A DNA stretch of 42,376 bases from contig CANAQK010000012.1 in NCBI GenBank assembly GCA_947363605.1, positions 1 through 42,376 on the forward strand. The letters run 5' to 3'. Source of the DNA: an uncultured Clostridia bacterium (GTDB lineage: Bacteria > Bacillota > Clostridia > Oscillospirales > Ruminococcaceae). The translations under genes and the position numbers were made by a program. Every line of letters starts with the position of its first letter. The stretch's first letter is position 1. This document shows, piece by piece, positions 15,128 through 24,307 of the stretch. The notes under the pieces are model-generated. The model had not been told where the DNA came from. It worked only from the letters and a program-made list of their open reading frames with translations, and did not search any database.

Positions 15128-16456
15128 TTACCACAAGCATTCCCCCATCAAGTCATAGTCCATCACTTCGGTCAGCCTTACCTTGACGAAATCGCCCATC
15201 ACGTGTTTCTCTTCGCTGGTGAAGAAAATCTTGCCGTCAATCTCGGGGGCATCCGCCCGGCTTCGCCCGTAGTAGCATTCCGCGTATTTGTCGAAGCCTT
15301 CCACGACGACCTCCACATGCTGCCCCAGCTTGGCCTCGTTCAGGCGCTCTGCCAGCAGGGCCTGCTGCTTCATCAGGATTTCCGCCCGGTCCGCCTTGAC
15401 ATCCTCCTCCAGCTGGTCCGGCAGCCGTGCCGCTGGCGTCCCTTCCTCTGCCGAATAGGGGAAGCATCCCAGCCGGTCGAATTGGATCTCATTCACAAAT
15501 TCACACAATTCCTCAAACTGCTCCTCGGTTTCACCCGGGAAGCCGGTAATCAGGGTTGTGCGCAGGGTAATCCCTGGCACCCTCTCCCGGATATGGGCAA
15601 ACAAAGCGGACAGCTTTTCCCGGTCCATCTTCCGGTTCATCCGCTTGAGCACCTCGCCGCTGCAATGCTGGATCGGGATATCCAGATACTTCACCAGCTT
15701 GGGCTCCTCTGCCAAAGCATCCAGCAGCTCCTCCGTGATTTTATCCGGATAGCAGTAGAGGGTCCGGATCCACCGGAAACCCTCAATCCGGCAGAGCTTC
15801 CGGAGCAGCTCAGCCAGCTTATAGCTCCCGTAAAGGTCTTCCCCATAACGGGAGGTATCCTGCGCCACGACCACCAGCTCCTTGACGCCCTGCCCGGCCA
15901 GCCATTCAGATTCCTCAAGCAGCTTTTCCATCGGGACACTGCGGAACCGCCCCCGGATCTGGGGAATCGCGCAGTAGGTGCAGTGATTGTCACAGCCCTC
16001 TGCAATTTTCAGATACGCATAGTAGGGCAGGGTCGTCAGTACCCGCTCGCCGCAGACTGGCAGGGCTTCTTTTTCCCCATAGCAGGAGAATCTTTCTCCG
16101 CCCGCCGCCTTGGACACGGCCTCGCAAATCCTGGTATTGGAGCCGATCCCCAGCACGACGTCAACCTCTTCCATCTCCTGAAGGATTTCGTCCCGGTAAC
16201 GCTCGGCCATACAACCGGTCACTACGATCCCTTTGACTGTCCCTTCCTTTTTGAGCAGTCCCATCTCAAGGATATTCTCAATCGCTTCCTCCTTGGCGGA
16301 CTGGATAAACCCGCAGGTATTGACGATCACCACATCGCTGCGGGAAACATCCCCGACCAGCTCAAAACCGCTGCGCCGCAGATCCGCCAACAGACGTTCG
16401 CCGTCCACCTGATTTTTCGAACAGCCCAGCGAAATCATGGATACTTTTATGGACAT
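15128..16456 (-). CDS. rimO: Ribosomal protein S12 methylthiotransferase RimO
   Basis: Radical SAM enzyme adding a methylthio group to Asp of ribosomal protein S12. 442 aa. The N-terminal UPF0004 domain carries cluster Cys residues (SLGCSKNQVD, VNTCGFI, VTGCMAERY). The radical SAM CxxxCxxC reads CDNHCTYC (about 155-162), and the protein ends in a TRAM domain (about 375-442). SLGCSKN and NTCGFIQSAKEE separate it from MiaB. ATG with AAGGAGGA upstream. The 72-bp gap to recX contains a short R2 copy. Confidence 0.96.
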   Translation of the reverse strand: MSIKVSMISLGCSKNQVDGERLLADLRRSGFELVGDVSRSDVVIVNTCGFIQSAKEEAIENILEMGLLKKEGTVKGIVVTGCMAERYRDEILQEMEEVDVVLGIGSNTRICEAVSKAAGGERFSCYGEKEALPVCGERVLTTLPYYAYLKIAEGCDNHCTYCAIPQIRGRFRSVPMEKLLEESEWLAGQGVKELVVVAQDTSRYGEDLYGSYKLAELLRKLCRIEGFRWIRTLYCYPDKITEELLDALAEEPKLVKYLDIPIQHCSGEVLKRMNRKMDREKLSALFAHIRERVPGITLRTTLITGFPGETEEQFEELCEFVNEIQFDRLGCFPYSAEEGTPAARLPDQLEEDVKADRAEILMKQQALLAERLNEAKLGQHVEVVVEGFDKYAECYYGRSRADAPEIDGKIFFTSEEKHVMGDFVKVRLTEVMDYDLMGECLW

Positions 16457-16477
16457 TCCTGTTCCTCCTTCTATCCG

Positions 16478-16528
16478 ATACTAATTCTGAATAAAACGAT
16501 GCAGCCATTTTATCAAGAAATCGTATTA
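16478..16528 (+). repeat. R2 repeat, copy 3 (minimal 51-bp form)
   Basis: GATACTAATTCTGAATAAAA, CGATGCAGCCATTTTAT, CAAGAAATCGTATTA: the two ends of the R2 family with the middle missing. It begins immediately after the recX stop codon (16529-16531, minus strand). Confidence 0.75.
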
Positions 16529-17161
16529 CTATTCCCAGTCGTCCTCATAATCTTCCGACTGATAAGCCGCAATCGCCTGTTTGATATCACCGTACTCATA
16601 GCCTTTCCGGGAAAGAGCCGCGATCACCTTCTGTTTTCCTTTATAATCCCCTGGCTCCAGATAAGCGCTGTACTTTTGCTGGATCAGCTCCAGAATCTGG
16701 GTGGGATAATCCAGCCCGCAGGCCTCTACCGCCGCTTCCGCGGTTTCCCGATCAACACCTCGGCGAAGGATCTCATACAGGGTTTTCCGGCCGCCCCATT
16801 TCTTGCTTTGCAGATAATACCGCGCCAGCTTGCCGGCGTATTCCTCGTCATCCAGCAGGTTCTGGCTCTCCATCAGCTCGCAGATTTCCAAGGCGACCGC
16901 CGGATCGGCATTTTTGCAAAGCTTGTCGTAAAGCTCCTTTTTGGAATGATCCCGATAACCCAGCAGATAATAAGCCCGCTCCCGCGCCGTCCTCCGCTGG
17001 GCCTGATACCGGAGATTCTCCAGCTCCTGCTCATCGACCTCTTTCCCCGGCTTGAGGGAATTTTGCAGGATGATTTCCAGATCCAGAATCCACCAGTATT
17101 CCCCATCGACATAGACGGTATACCGGTCACCGCCGGCTTTTTCAATCCCGGTGATTTTCAT
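16529..17161 (-). CDS. recX: Regulatory protein RecX
   Basis: Modulator of RecA filaments. 210 aa, basic and helical, built of three-helix repeats: LRYQAQRRTARERAYYLLGYRDHSK is split here as the first repeat region, then KELYDKLCKNAD, LARYYLQSKKWGGRKT and KVIAALSRKGYEYGDI. The start codon overlaps the recA stop by one base, so it is translationally coupled to recA. The C-terminus is acidic (SEDYEDDWE). Confidence 0.92.
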   Translation of the reverse strand: MKITGIEKAGGDRYTVYVDGEYWWILDLEIILQNSLKPGKEVDEQELENLRYQAQRRTARERAYYLLGYRDHSKKELYDKLCKNADPAVALEICELMESQNLLDDEEYAGKLARYYLQSKKWGGRKTLYEILRRGVDRETAEAAVEACGLDYPTQILELIQQKYSAYLEPGDYKGKQKVIAALSRKGYEYGDIKQAIAAYQSEDYEDDWE

Positions 17162-18336
17162 CAGTCAAAATCGCTTTCATCCGCTTCGATGTCCAGGTTG
17201 ATGCTTTCCGGGACGGCTGCCGCTGCGCGGGAAGGAGGCGGGGCTTCCGGTTCCTCCGATACGGAGGGGCCGTCGCTGTTCATCGGGCGGGAACGGCCCA
17301 GCAGCTCCTCGCTGTGCTCCCGTACCTTTTGGGCGATCTCCTCACAAAGAGCCTCATTTTCCTGAAGCAGCTTCTTGACCTTATCCCGGCCCTGGCCCAG
17401 CCGCTCGCCGTTATAGCTGAACCAGGCCCCGCTCTTTTCAAGGATATCCGCCTCGACCGCGAAGTCGATAATCTCACCCACCCGGGATACCCCTTCGCCA
17501 TACATAATGTCGAACACCACTTCTTTAAAGGGAGGCGCTACCTTATTCTTGACGATTTTGCATTTGGTTTTGTTGCCGATGATCTCCGTACCATTTTTGA
17601 TCGGTTCGCCCCGGCGCACTTCGATCCGGACAGAGGAATAGAATTTCAGCGCCCGGCCGCCCGGAGTGGTTTCCGGATTGCCGTAGACAACGCCGATCTT
17701 CTCACGCACCTGGTTGATGAATACCGCCACACAGTTCGAGCGGGAAACCACCGAGGTCAACTTCCGGAGCGCCTGGGACATCAGCCTTGCCTGCAACCCG
17801 ACATGGGTATCCCCCATTTCGCCGTCAATCTCGGCCTTGGTCACCATCGCTGCAACCGAGTCCAGCACGATGACGTCCAGCGCGCCGGAACGGATCAAGG
17901 CTTCCATAATTTCGAGCGCCTGTTCCCCGGTATCCGGCTGGGAAACCAGCAGGGAATCGATATCCACCCCCAACGCTTTGGCGTAAACCGGATCCAGCGC
18001 GTGCTCAACGTCAATGAAAGCCGCTTCCCCGCCGCTTTTCTGAGCCTGCGCGACAATTTGAAGTGCAACCGTCGTTTTACCCGAGGACTCCGGCCCATAG
18101 ACCTCGACAATCCGCCCCCGCGGGACGCCGCCGATCCCCAGTGCCATATCCAGTCCCAGGGAGCCGGTGGAAATCGCGTCCACGTTCATGGTAGTCGCCT
18201 GCCCCAGCTTCATGACCGCGCCCTTGCCATACTGCTTTTCGATCTGGCTGATAGCCGTTTCCAGCGCCTTCTTTTTGTCCTCGGAACGGACCTGCTGTTC
18301 GACCGGAGGCTTGCCGGTTTTCTGTTTTGTCGCCAT
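17161..18336 (-). CDS. recA: Recombinase RecA
   Basis: DNA strand exchange protein and SOS co-protease. 391 aa, slightly long because of an acidic C-terminal tail ([15 protein letters not shown]). Walker [10 protein letters not shown] (about 76-84), Walker [12 protein letters not shown]2-like [16 protein letters not shown] and the [20 protein letters not shown] stretch are intact. ATG preceded by GGAG. The 54-bp gap to prmC is AT-rich with a TATAAT but no clear -35, and I see no LexA box of the GAAC-N4-GTTC type. Confidence 0.98.
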   Translation of the reverse strand: MATKQKTGKPPVEQQVRSEDKKKALETAISQIEKQYGKGAVMKLGQATTMNVDAISTGSLGLDMALGIGGVPRGRIVEVYGPESSGKTTVALQIVAQAQKSGGEAAFIDVEHALDPVYAKALGVDIDSLLVSQPDTGEQALEIMEALIRSGALDVIVLDSVAAMVTKAEIDGEMGDTHVGLQARLMSQALRKLTSVVSRSNCVAVFINQVREKIGVVYGNPETTPGGRALKFYSSVRIEVRRGEPIKNGTEIIGNKTKCKIVKNKVAPPFKEVVFDIMYGEGVSRVGEIIDFAVEADILEKSGAWFSYNGERLGQGRDKVKKLLQENEALCEEIAQKVREHSEELLGRSRPMNSDGPSVSEEPEAPPPSRAAAAVPESINLDIEADESDFD

Positions 18337-18390
18337 ATTATTACTCCATTCTGTAATATATTATATATTTTATTCAAAATGTATTTGATA

Positions 18391-19233
18391 TTAGAGGGGT
18401 TTCCGGCCAAATACTACCCGGATGACCCCGCCCAGATCCTTCCGGAACCCGATTTCCACCAGGCCCGCTGCTTCCAGGAATGCCCCGACCGATTCTTCCT
18501 GCCCCTGCCCGATTTCGTAAGCCAGCCAGCCGTCCGGTTCCAGCTTCCGGCTCCAGGCCGGGGTCATCCGGCGGTAGAAATCCAAGCCGTCCGATCCGCC
18601 GTCCAGCGCCATCCGAGGCTCCTGCTGAACCTCCTGCTGAAGCCCTGGAATCTCCCCTTTTGGGATATAAGGAGGGTTCGACAGAATCAAGCTGCAAAGC
18701 GGATAGTCCCCGCTTGGGGAAAGGACATCATCCTCCCGGATTTCCAGCACCGCCTGATTCCGCCGGGCATTCTCCCGCAGATAGGACAGGGCAGAAACGC
18801 TTTTCTCCACCGCCAGCACCTGTTCCGGGGCATTCAGCTCCAAAGCCAGCGAAACCGCCAAGCAGCCGCTTCCCGCGCAAAGGTCCATTACCCGCAGGCC
18901 CGGCCGATCAGCAGCCAGCTCCAAGCCCGTTTCCAGCAGGATTTCAGTATCCGCCCGCGGGATGAGAACACCCGGGCCTACTGAAAAGATCCGGCCATAG
19001 AATTCCCATTCCCCCAGCAAATATTGCAGCGGTTCCCCTTGAAGCCGCCGCCCCGCCAGCTCCCGGAGCCGGCATTCCAGCGCGGGAGCCACTTCCAAGC
19101 GGTCCAGCAGCAGCTCTGTGCGGGAAAACCCGCCCGCCTGCTCACAGAGAAGAGCTGCTTCCAATCCGCCCTCTTCCGGGAAAACCTGCTCCAATTCAGC
19201 GCGCAGGGCGTGATACAACTGCCCGCAGGTCAC
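18391..19233 (-). CDS. prmC: Peptide chain release factor N5-glutamine methyltransferase
   Basis: SAM-dependent methylation of the GGQ glutamine of release factors. 280 aa: N-terminal helical domain (TCGQLYHALRAELEQ), SAM site VMDLCAGSGCLAVSLALE and the diagnostic NPPY in LILSNPPYIPKGEI. GTG 19233 was chosen because GGGAGGAGG lies seven bases upstream. The longer open frame would run deep into yqhQ. It overlaps the yqhQ stop by four bases (GTGA). Confidence 0.94.
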   Translation of the reverse strand: MTCGQLYHALRAELEQVFPEEGGLEAALLCEQAGGFSRTELLLDRLEVAPALECRLRELAGRRLQGEPLQYLLGEWEFYGRIFSVGPGVLIPRADTEILLETGLELAADRPGLRVMDLCAGSGCLAVSLALELNAPEQVLAVEKSVSALSYLRENARRNQAVLEIREDDVLSPSGDYPLCSLILSNPPYIPKGEIPGLQQEVQQEPRMALDGGSDGLDFYRRMTPAWSRKLEPDGWLAYEIGQGQEESVGAFLEAAGLVEIGFRKDLGGVIRVVFGRKPL

Positions 19234-20195
19234 CAGCGATCCTCCTCCCGGTTGGCCGGAATCACGGGCTTCAGCGCGGCAATCGCCACTTCGATCTGTT
19301 CGCTGTCCGGCTCCCGGGTTGTCAAGTGCTGGAGCTTTAACCCCGGCCAGGCAATCATCCGGGTCAGCCAATTATCGTAACGCCCGCAAAGCTTGAGCAG
19401 CTCATACCCAATCCCCATAACCACCGGAAGAAGCAACAGCTTGAGCAGGGTACGCACCCAGACTGTCTGCCAGCTGATCAGGGAGTTTACCAGGATACTG
19501 ATAATTAAAATTAAAATCAGGAAGCTGGTGCCGCAGCGGGGATGGAACCGGCTCTGCTTCCGGACATTTTCCACCGTCAGCTCAAGCCCGTTTTCATAGC
19601 AGAAAATCGATTTATGCTCCGCGCCATGGTATTCAAATACCCGCCGGATCTCCTTCATCCGGGATACCAGCAGCATATAGATCAGGAAGAGGGCCAGCTT
19701 GATCACGCCTTCCAGGATATTCATCAGGAAGCCCGGTATCGATACCAGGCTGCTCAAGCCCTTTACAGCCAGCGAAGGCAGCCAGAGGAAAAGGGCCAGC
19801 GCTGCCAGTACGCCCAGCACCATTCCGGCGCCGGCAACGACCTTCATCAACTGATCCCCAAAGGTTTTCTCCAGCCAGCGCTCGAATTTCCCCGGCTCCC
19901 CGTCCTCGAGATCCAGCCCGGACTTCTCAGCCGATTTGGAGAGGCAGCGATAGCCCGTCACCATGCTGGATATAAAATTGAAAATCCCACGCAGGAAAGG
20001 GACCCGGGTGACCGCCTTGAAAAAACGGCCCGGCGTTTCCGTCCAGGTTTCCACATCAACGCTTCCATCCGGAAGCCGCACAGCCATGGCCGCCTCGCCC
20101 AATCCGTGCATCATGACGCCTTCGATCAGCGCCTGGCCGCCGATTTTGCTCTTAATTGCCGGGCAGATGCCGGCTGGTTGTTCCGTCTGTTTCAT
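19230..20195 (-). CDS. yqhQ: DUF1385 membrane protein (YqhQ family)
   Basis: A 321-aa polytopic membrane protein of the DUF1385/YqhQ family. Family stretches are IGGQALIEGVMMHG near the N-terminus, the YHGAEHKSIFCYENG stretch and FHPRCGTSFL. There are about four hydrophobic segments. The molecular role is not established. Adjacency to prmC is common in Firmicutes. ATG 20195 has AAGGAAAGG seven bases upstream. The gene begins 44 bases inside the end of the histidine kinase gene in another frame, so coupling is likely. Confidence 0.88.
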   Translation of the reverse strand: MKQTEQPAGICPAIKSKIGGQALIEGVMMHGLGEAAMAVRLPDGSVDVETWTETPGRFFKAVTRVPFLRGIFNFISSMVTGYRCLSKSAEKSGLDLEDGEPGKFERWLEKTFGDQLMKVVAGAGMVLGVLAALALFLWLPSLAVKGLSSLVSIPGFLMNILEGVIKLALFLIYMLLVSRMKEIRRVFEYHGAEHKSIFCYENGLELTVENVRKQSRFHPRCGTSFLILILIISILVNSLISWQTVWVRTLLKLLLLPVVMGIGYELLKLCGRYDNWLTRMIAWPGLKLQHLTTREPDSEQIEVAIAALKPVIPANREEDRW

Positions 20196-21684
20196 TCCGA
20201 ATCCTTTCCTTATCCTCCGTGAGAGAAAATTCCATCGTCGTGGAAATTTCTGTAATCGTTTCATTCTTCCGGTTTGTTACCGGCAGACTGACCGTGACGG
20301 TTGTCCCGATATCCAGCTGGCTTGCAATCAGGATTTCACCCTCGTGAAGCTGGACAATCTCATCCGCCACTGCCAAGCCAATCCCGGAACCGCGCCGGGT
20401 CAGGTTCGCTTTATAAAACTTGGTTTTGATCTTGGGAAGATCCTCTTCCGAAATCCCGCAGCCGGTATCCGAAACGACAATGTACACATAGCCCGCATTC
20501 TCATGGACGCTGATCCGGACGGTATCCCCCCCATCAGAATATTTCAAGGCATTGTCAATGATATTCAGGAATACCTGGCGCAGGCGGTTTTTATCCCCAA
20601 AAATCGGGGATACCATCTCCGGCTCGTCATAAACCAGCTCGATCTGGTCCCGGCGCGCCCTCTCCGCGTAAACCAGCACGGCTTCGCCCAGCTCTGCCAG
20701 AATATCAATATTAGTTTTCACCAGGGTCAGCCGCCCATTCTGCATCCGGGAAAAGTCCAGCAGCTCCTCCACCATAATGGAAAGCCGCTCGGTTTCGTTG
20801 GTAATCACCCGCATCCCTTTTTGGATCATCTCCGGGCTGGATTCCCCTTCCCCCATCGACATCAGGGTCTCGCTCCAGCCTTTAATTGCTGTCAGAGGTG
20901 TCCGCAGCTCGTGGGATACCGAGGAAATGAACTCATTTTTCATTTCCTCCGAAGCCGAGATTTCATCCGCCATAAAGTTGATGATATCGCAAAGCTCCCC
21001 CAGCTCGTCGTTTGACTTTTTCACAATCCGGGCGGACATATCCCCTGTTGCAAATTTACGGGCCACTGCCCCGACATCCCGCACCGGCAGGACGATCGAC
21101 TTCACAAAATACAGCCCCGAAATCAGCACAAACGCAATGATGACCAGCGCCACCCCTAAAAACAGGATCAGATCTAATTGCAGCTTGCGGTCGATCGCCT
21201 CCATCGAAACCGCATACCGGATCGCGGAATATTCCGCCGTGATAGAGGGCATCATCACCGTCAGCGCCATGATCTTTTCCCCTGAAGAATTCCGGCCGAT
21301 ATAATACCCCCGCCCGTTTGAACTGCGGACAGCCTCCTCGTAATCCGGCATATCGCCGCTCTGCTGCGGGGAATAAGAAAACCCGCTGGAAGAAAGGGCA
21401 ATCCTGCCGTTATGGTCGATCGCTGTAATTTCAAATTTGTCCTTATCCTCCGAGTTTTCCACAATGTCACGCAGTTCCGTGTTGAAATTTACATTGTTGT
21501 CATCAATAAAGCGGAGCAGCACCCCATAAACCACGTTGACGCGCTGTTCGATCGCCTGTTTGACCCCATTGTAGTAAAAGCTCCGCATAACATAGGAAAA
21601 GCCGACGACGCCCAATATGACGACCGCCAGAATAATGCTCAGGCTGTTAAAAATCCAGCGCTGCGTAATGCTTTTGATCGCCAC
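20152..21684 (-). CDS. Sensor histidine kinase with HAMP domain
   Basis: A 510-aa membrane kinase. TM1 about 12-34, an extracytoplasmic sensor (about 35-167), TM2 about 168-192, and a HAMP domain (VGAVARKFATGDMSARI). Then HisKA with the phosphorylated His in SVSHELRTPLTAIKG, and HATPase_c with N box NIIDNALKYSDGG, G1 VSDTGCGI and G2 GSGIGLAV. GTG start with AGGGGG nine bases upstream. It follows its response regulator but is separated from it by the 162-bp element E-A. The 3' end overlaps yqhQ. The signal sensed is unknown; envelope stress is plausible from the neighbouring lipoprotein. Confidence 0.93.
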   Translation of the reverse strand: MAIKSITQRWIFNSLSIILAVVILGVVGFSYVMRSFYYNGVKQAIEQRVNVVYGVLLRFIDDNNVNFNTELRDIVENSEDKDKFEITAIDHNGRIALSSSGFSYSPQQSGDMPDYEEAVRSSNGRGYYIGRNSSGEKIMALTVMMPSITAEYSAIRYAVSMEAIDRKLQLDLILFLGVALVIIAFVLISGLYFVKSIVLPVRDVGAVARKFATGDMSARIVKKSNDELGELCDIINFMADEISASEEMKNEFISSVSHELRTPLTAIKGWSETLMSMGEGESSPEMIQKGMRVITNETERLSIMVEELLDFSRMQNGRLTLVKTNIDILAELGEAVLVYAERARRDQIELVYDEPEMVSPIFGDKNRLRQVFLNIIDNALKYSDGGDTVRISVHENAGYVYIVVSDTGCGISEEDLPKIKTKFYKANLTRRGSGIGLAVADEIVQLHEGEILIASQLDIGTTVTVSLPVTNRKNETITEISTTMEFSLTEDKERIRNETDGTTSRHLPGN

Positions 21685-21722
21685 ACCGCCGCACCCCCTT
21701 CCCGCATAGCCGGACGGTCCCT

Positions 21723-21884
21723 AGAACCTGTATGTACAACCGGGAAACGCCATCTGACCGGGTCTTTTCCGGACATACTGCGTTCATTTTTCTTGCCATA
21801 CGCCAGTATGCCTGCAAAAAATCGCCTTGTCTGCCAGGAAAATCCCTCGGCCATCCAGCATCCCCGGCTATACATACAGGTTCT
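21723..21884 (-). repeat. E-type dispersed repeat, copy A (162 bp)
   Basis: Bounded by AGAACCTGTATGTACA and its inverted match TATACATACAGGTTCT. The interior is roughly 80 percent identical by eye to the element at 39027-39189 in the opposite orientation, including CTGCGTTCAT, CTTGCCATACG and CAGTATGCCTGC. It lies between response regulator and kinase genes and its right edge is the response regulator stop codon. Confidence 0.85.
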
Positions 21885-22579
21885 TACTGCTCCTGCCACT
21901 TATACCCGTAGCCCCAGATCGTTTGGATATACACCGGCTTGGAGGATTCATCTTCGATTTTCATCCGGAGCCGGCGGATGTTGACATCCACAATCTTGAT
22001 ATCCCCGTAATAATTATCGCCCCAGATATGCTCCAGGATCCGGGCGCGGTCCAAAGCGATATTTTTATTCCGAAGGAAATATTCCATGATCTGATATTCC
22101 ACCTGGGTCAAATCAATCAGCCGCCCGTTCTTGGTCAGGGTTCGGCTTTTCGGGTTCAGGACAAAGCAGCCCGAGGTAATCGGGCGGTTTTCCGGATTGT
22201 TGTTCGACGCCATCGAAACCCGCCGGTATACCGCATCCACCCGGGCCACCAGCTCAGAAGGAGAAAAAGGCTTGGTCACATAGTCGTCCGCGCCCAGCAT
22301 CAGGCCCCGTACCTTATCCATTTCCTGGGTTTTGGCGGTCAGCATGATAATGCCGATATTACTGTTTTTTTCCCTCAGTGTCCGGCAGACGGAAAATCCG
22401 TCGATCCCCGGCATCATAATATCCAGCAGGGCAATATCGAAGTCCCCCTGTTCTTCAAAAGCCTTCAGCGCTTCTTCCCCACTGCCGACGTCCACCGTGG
22501 TATAACCGGAACGCTGTAAATTGATAACGACAAAATCGCGGATTGCTTCTTCATCCTCACAAACCAGGATTTTTTTCAC
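21884..22579 (-). CDS. OmpR/PhoB-family response regulator
   Basis: Two-domain transcription regulator, 231 aa. Receiver domain with acidic pair CEDEEA, phospho-acceptor Asp in IALLDIMMPG, Thr in MLTAKT and Lys in VTKPFSP. The winged-helix C-terminal domain ends with VDVNIRRLRMKIE and IQTIWGYGYKW. GTG 22579 (KKILVCED) has AGGGAG eight bases upstream; a GTG three codons earlier is too close to that site. It is paired with the downstream histidine kinase. The targets are unknown. Confidence 0.93.
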   Translation of the reverse strand: MKKILVCEDEEAIRDFVVINLQRSGYTTVDVGSGEEALKAFEEQGDFDIALLDIMMPGIDGFSVCRTLREKNSNIGIIMLTAKTQEMDKVRGLMLGADDYVTKPFSPSELVARVDAVYRRVSMASNNNPENRPITSGCFVLNPKSRTLTKNGRLIDLTQVEYQIMEYFLRNKNIALDRARILEHIWGDNYYGDIKIVDVNIRRLRMKIEDESSKPVYIQTIWGYGYKWQEQ

Positions 22580-22607
22580 TCTGCTCACTCCCTCTAATTC
22601 AGCTTAA

Positions 22608-22790
22608 TATAGTCGGCACACCCTCAAATCGGCACCCGATTTGAGGGTCAGGCTTTGCCTGTCCGCGCATAAAATGCGCTGCGCGCCGTCTATGAAGCCC
22701 TGCCGCACGGCCGATTCGCTGCCCACTGCGGCATGATATGCCGCAGTGTTGAAAAGAAGCCAATGCTTCTTTTCAAGTGCGTTGATTATA
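22608..22790 (+). repeat. R1 MITE-like repeat, copy c
   Basis: 183 bp, full form: TATAGTCGGCAC, CCCTCAAATCGG / CCGATTTGAGGG hairpin, CAGGCTTTGCCTG, GCGCTGCGCGC, ACTGCGGCATGATATGCCGCAGT hairpin, GAAAAGAAGC / GCTTCTTTTC hairpin, GTTGATTATA. It abuts R2 copy 4, and together they fill the 362-bp gap between lipoprotein and response regulator genes. Confidence 0.85.
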
Positions 22791-22959
22791 ATATGGTTTC
22801 TTGACAAAAAGATGTTAATCTTTTTATCGCGGCGTGATACGCCGCCTTGCCTACGGCGCACCAAGAAAAGTATTGAACAGCATTCTTGGCGGCTGCGCCG
22901 CCGGGCCGCATCCTGCGGCCAAATAAAACGACTGTATCATTTTATCGGGAATTAGTATA
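22787..22959 (-). repeat. R2 repeat, copy 4 (full form, inverted)
   Basis: Read on the minus strand it matches copy 2: TATACTAATTCCCGATAAAA, the GGCCGCAGGATGCGGCC and GGCGGC hairpins, AATACTTTTCTTGGTGCGCC, GGCGGCGTATCACGCCGC, the AAAAAGATTAACATCTTTTT hairpin and an AAGAAACCATATTATA end. Its edge encodes the last five residues and the stop of the lipoprotein. Confidence 0.8.
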
Positions 22960-24267
22960 ACGCTGGAAATTCTCCGCTACCTGCTGTTCTGAAATGCCCA
23001 GCTCCGAGCTGGTTTCATAAATCTGATAGGCATATAAAATCTGCCCGTTATCCCAAAGCAGGCGATACCCTTTTTTCTCCGCTTCCCGCTCATAGATTCC
23101 CCGCCGGTAAACCCGGATCGACAACAGCTTTTTTTCCTGTGACGGCTGATCCGGCGTGTATTCATAAAAAATCAGTTCGCTGTCGTTTGTACTGAATTCG
23201 GCCGTTACGCGGCCCCGCCACCTCTCGGGCAGGATGAACAGATATCCCAGCGAATAAGCGGCGTAGGTCGTTTTGGTCCGGGACAAAGCCCCGCCCAAAT
23301 ACAGATACCATTCGGTAAAGGGTTCCGTACTGTTTTTCCCCGGATCCCGGACTGGGATTTCCACAACCCCATCATTGTCCAGATCCACTGCAGGGGAGCC
23401 GGTATCCCGCATGGTCCGCCGTACCAGGTTATCCTCTCCCTGCTCCGGTTCATACATCAGGTTCTCCAGACGGTCCGGCCCGTTTATCACCAGAATTTCT
23501 GTCGTCAGGGTGCTCCCTCCCCGGATGCCGTCCAAATAAAGGGCGCTCCGGCCGTCCAGCAGCTTCCCGCGGAGAATATTGCTGTAACGGGTCACCTCCG
23601 GATCCAGTGCTGTACTGCTCAGCAGGCCCGAACACCCAAAGCTGGTGATCCGCCTGAGCTCCGCCGTCACGGTACGCATCTGTTCCTCGCCATCTTCCGC
23701 GGAGATCGTAACCAGCTCGGTCTGCTTGTCCCCATCCAAATCCATAACCTCGTAATTGCTGCAGGTGGTCTGGAACTTTTTCTCCAACCGGCCGTCTTCA
23801 TAGGAATAAATCAGGATAATCTTATTCGGGCTCCCTAGTTGGTTAAACCCAATGACCAGATATTTCCGGCGATCCACCGCAATCAAAGAAACCTTTTCCA
23901 CCTCACTGGCCGGAACTACCGCATCATAGGTCGAAATCCAGCGGCCATCCTTCTGATCCAGGATATTGATCCGCACCGAAGTCCCGGGCGTCGAGGAAGC
24001 CAGCTCATAAAACACCAGCGCTTCCTGGGAAGGCTCCTCGTCCATATCGTTGATGAGGAACGCCGAAATAAAATCCCCTTTCCGGGGATATTTCAGCCGG
24101 ATATTTTTCCCGACGCTGGCCTGAAGTGCCGTATAGATCTGGCTTTGCTGGTCGGAGAGGGTGGGCGGCTTCAGCATGGAATCAATCCCGGTACTGGTAT
24201 AGGAACAGCCGGACAGCAAAAACAGCAGCAAAAACAGAGCCGCCGCCAGGCGCATGGCTTTTTTCAT
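22942..24267 (-). CDS. Lipoprotein of unknown function upstream of a two-component system
   Basis: 441 aa with signal peptide and lipobox LLSGC (Cys about 21), then a long soluble region with aspartate-rich beta-propeller-like pieces (VMDLDGDKQTEL, AVDLDNDGVVEIPV) reminiscent of FG-GAP/VCBS calcium-binding blades. I cannot name a family or function. ATG 24267 with GGAGGGG seven bases upstream. It lies upstream of the response regulator and kinase on the same strand, so it may be a surface sensor partner or target. The last residues (YTNSR) come from R2 copy 4. Confidence 0.8.
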   Translation of the reverse strand: MKKAMRLAAALFLLLFLLSGCSYTSTGIDSMLKPPTLSDQQSQIYTALQASVGKNIRLKYPRKGDFISAFLINDMDEEPSQEALVFYELASSTPGTSVRINILDQKDGRWISTYDAVVPASEVEKVSLIAVDRRKYLVIGFNQLGSPNKIILIYSYEDGRLEKKFQTTCSNYEVMDLDGDKQTELVTISAEDGEEQMRTVTAELRRITSFGCSGLLSSTALDPEVTRYSNILRGKLLDGRSALYLDGIRGGSTLTTEILVINGPDRLENLMYEPEQGEDNLVRRTMRDTGSPAVDLDNDGVVEIPVRDPGKNSTEPFTEWYLYLGGALSRTKTTYAAYSLGYLFILPERWRGRVTAEFSTNDSELIFYEYTPDQPSQEKKLLSIRVYRRGIYEREAEKKGYRLLWDNGQILYAYQIYETSSELGISEQQVAENFQRYTNSR

Positions 24268-24307
24268 CAAACAGCCCCTCCTTCCGGACAGTTGTATTAA
24301 CCGTCTT

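Noticed and set aside
15017-17365. A very long open frame antisense to rimO and recX (plus strand), and similar ones antisense to recA (17314-18984), pyrC/pyrF (36143-38293) and carB (32199-33299)
   Set aside because: They mirror GC-rich codon structure of firmly identified genes, show no recognisable domains, are rich in His/Pro/Arg/Gln and lack proper ribosome sites.
18337-18390. LexA/SOS box ahead of recA
   Set aside because: No GAAC-N4-GTTC or CGAAC…GTTCG pattern in the 54-bp gap; recA may be transcribed from further upstream.
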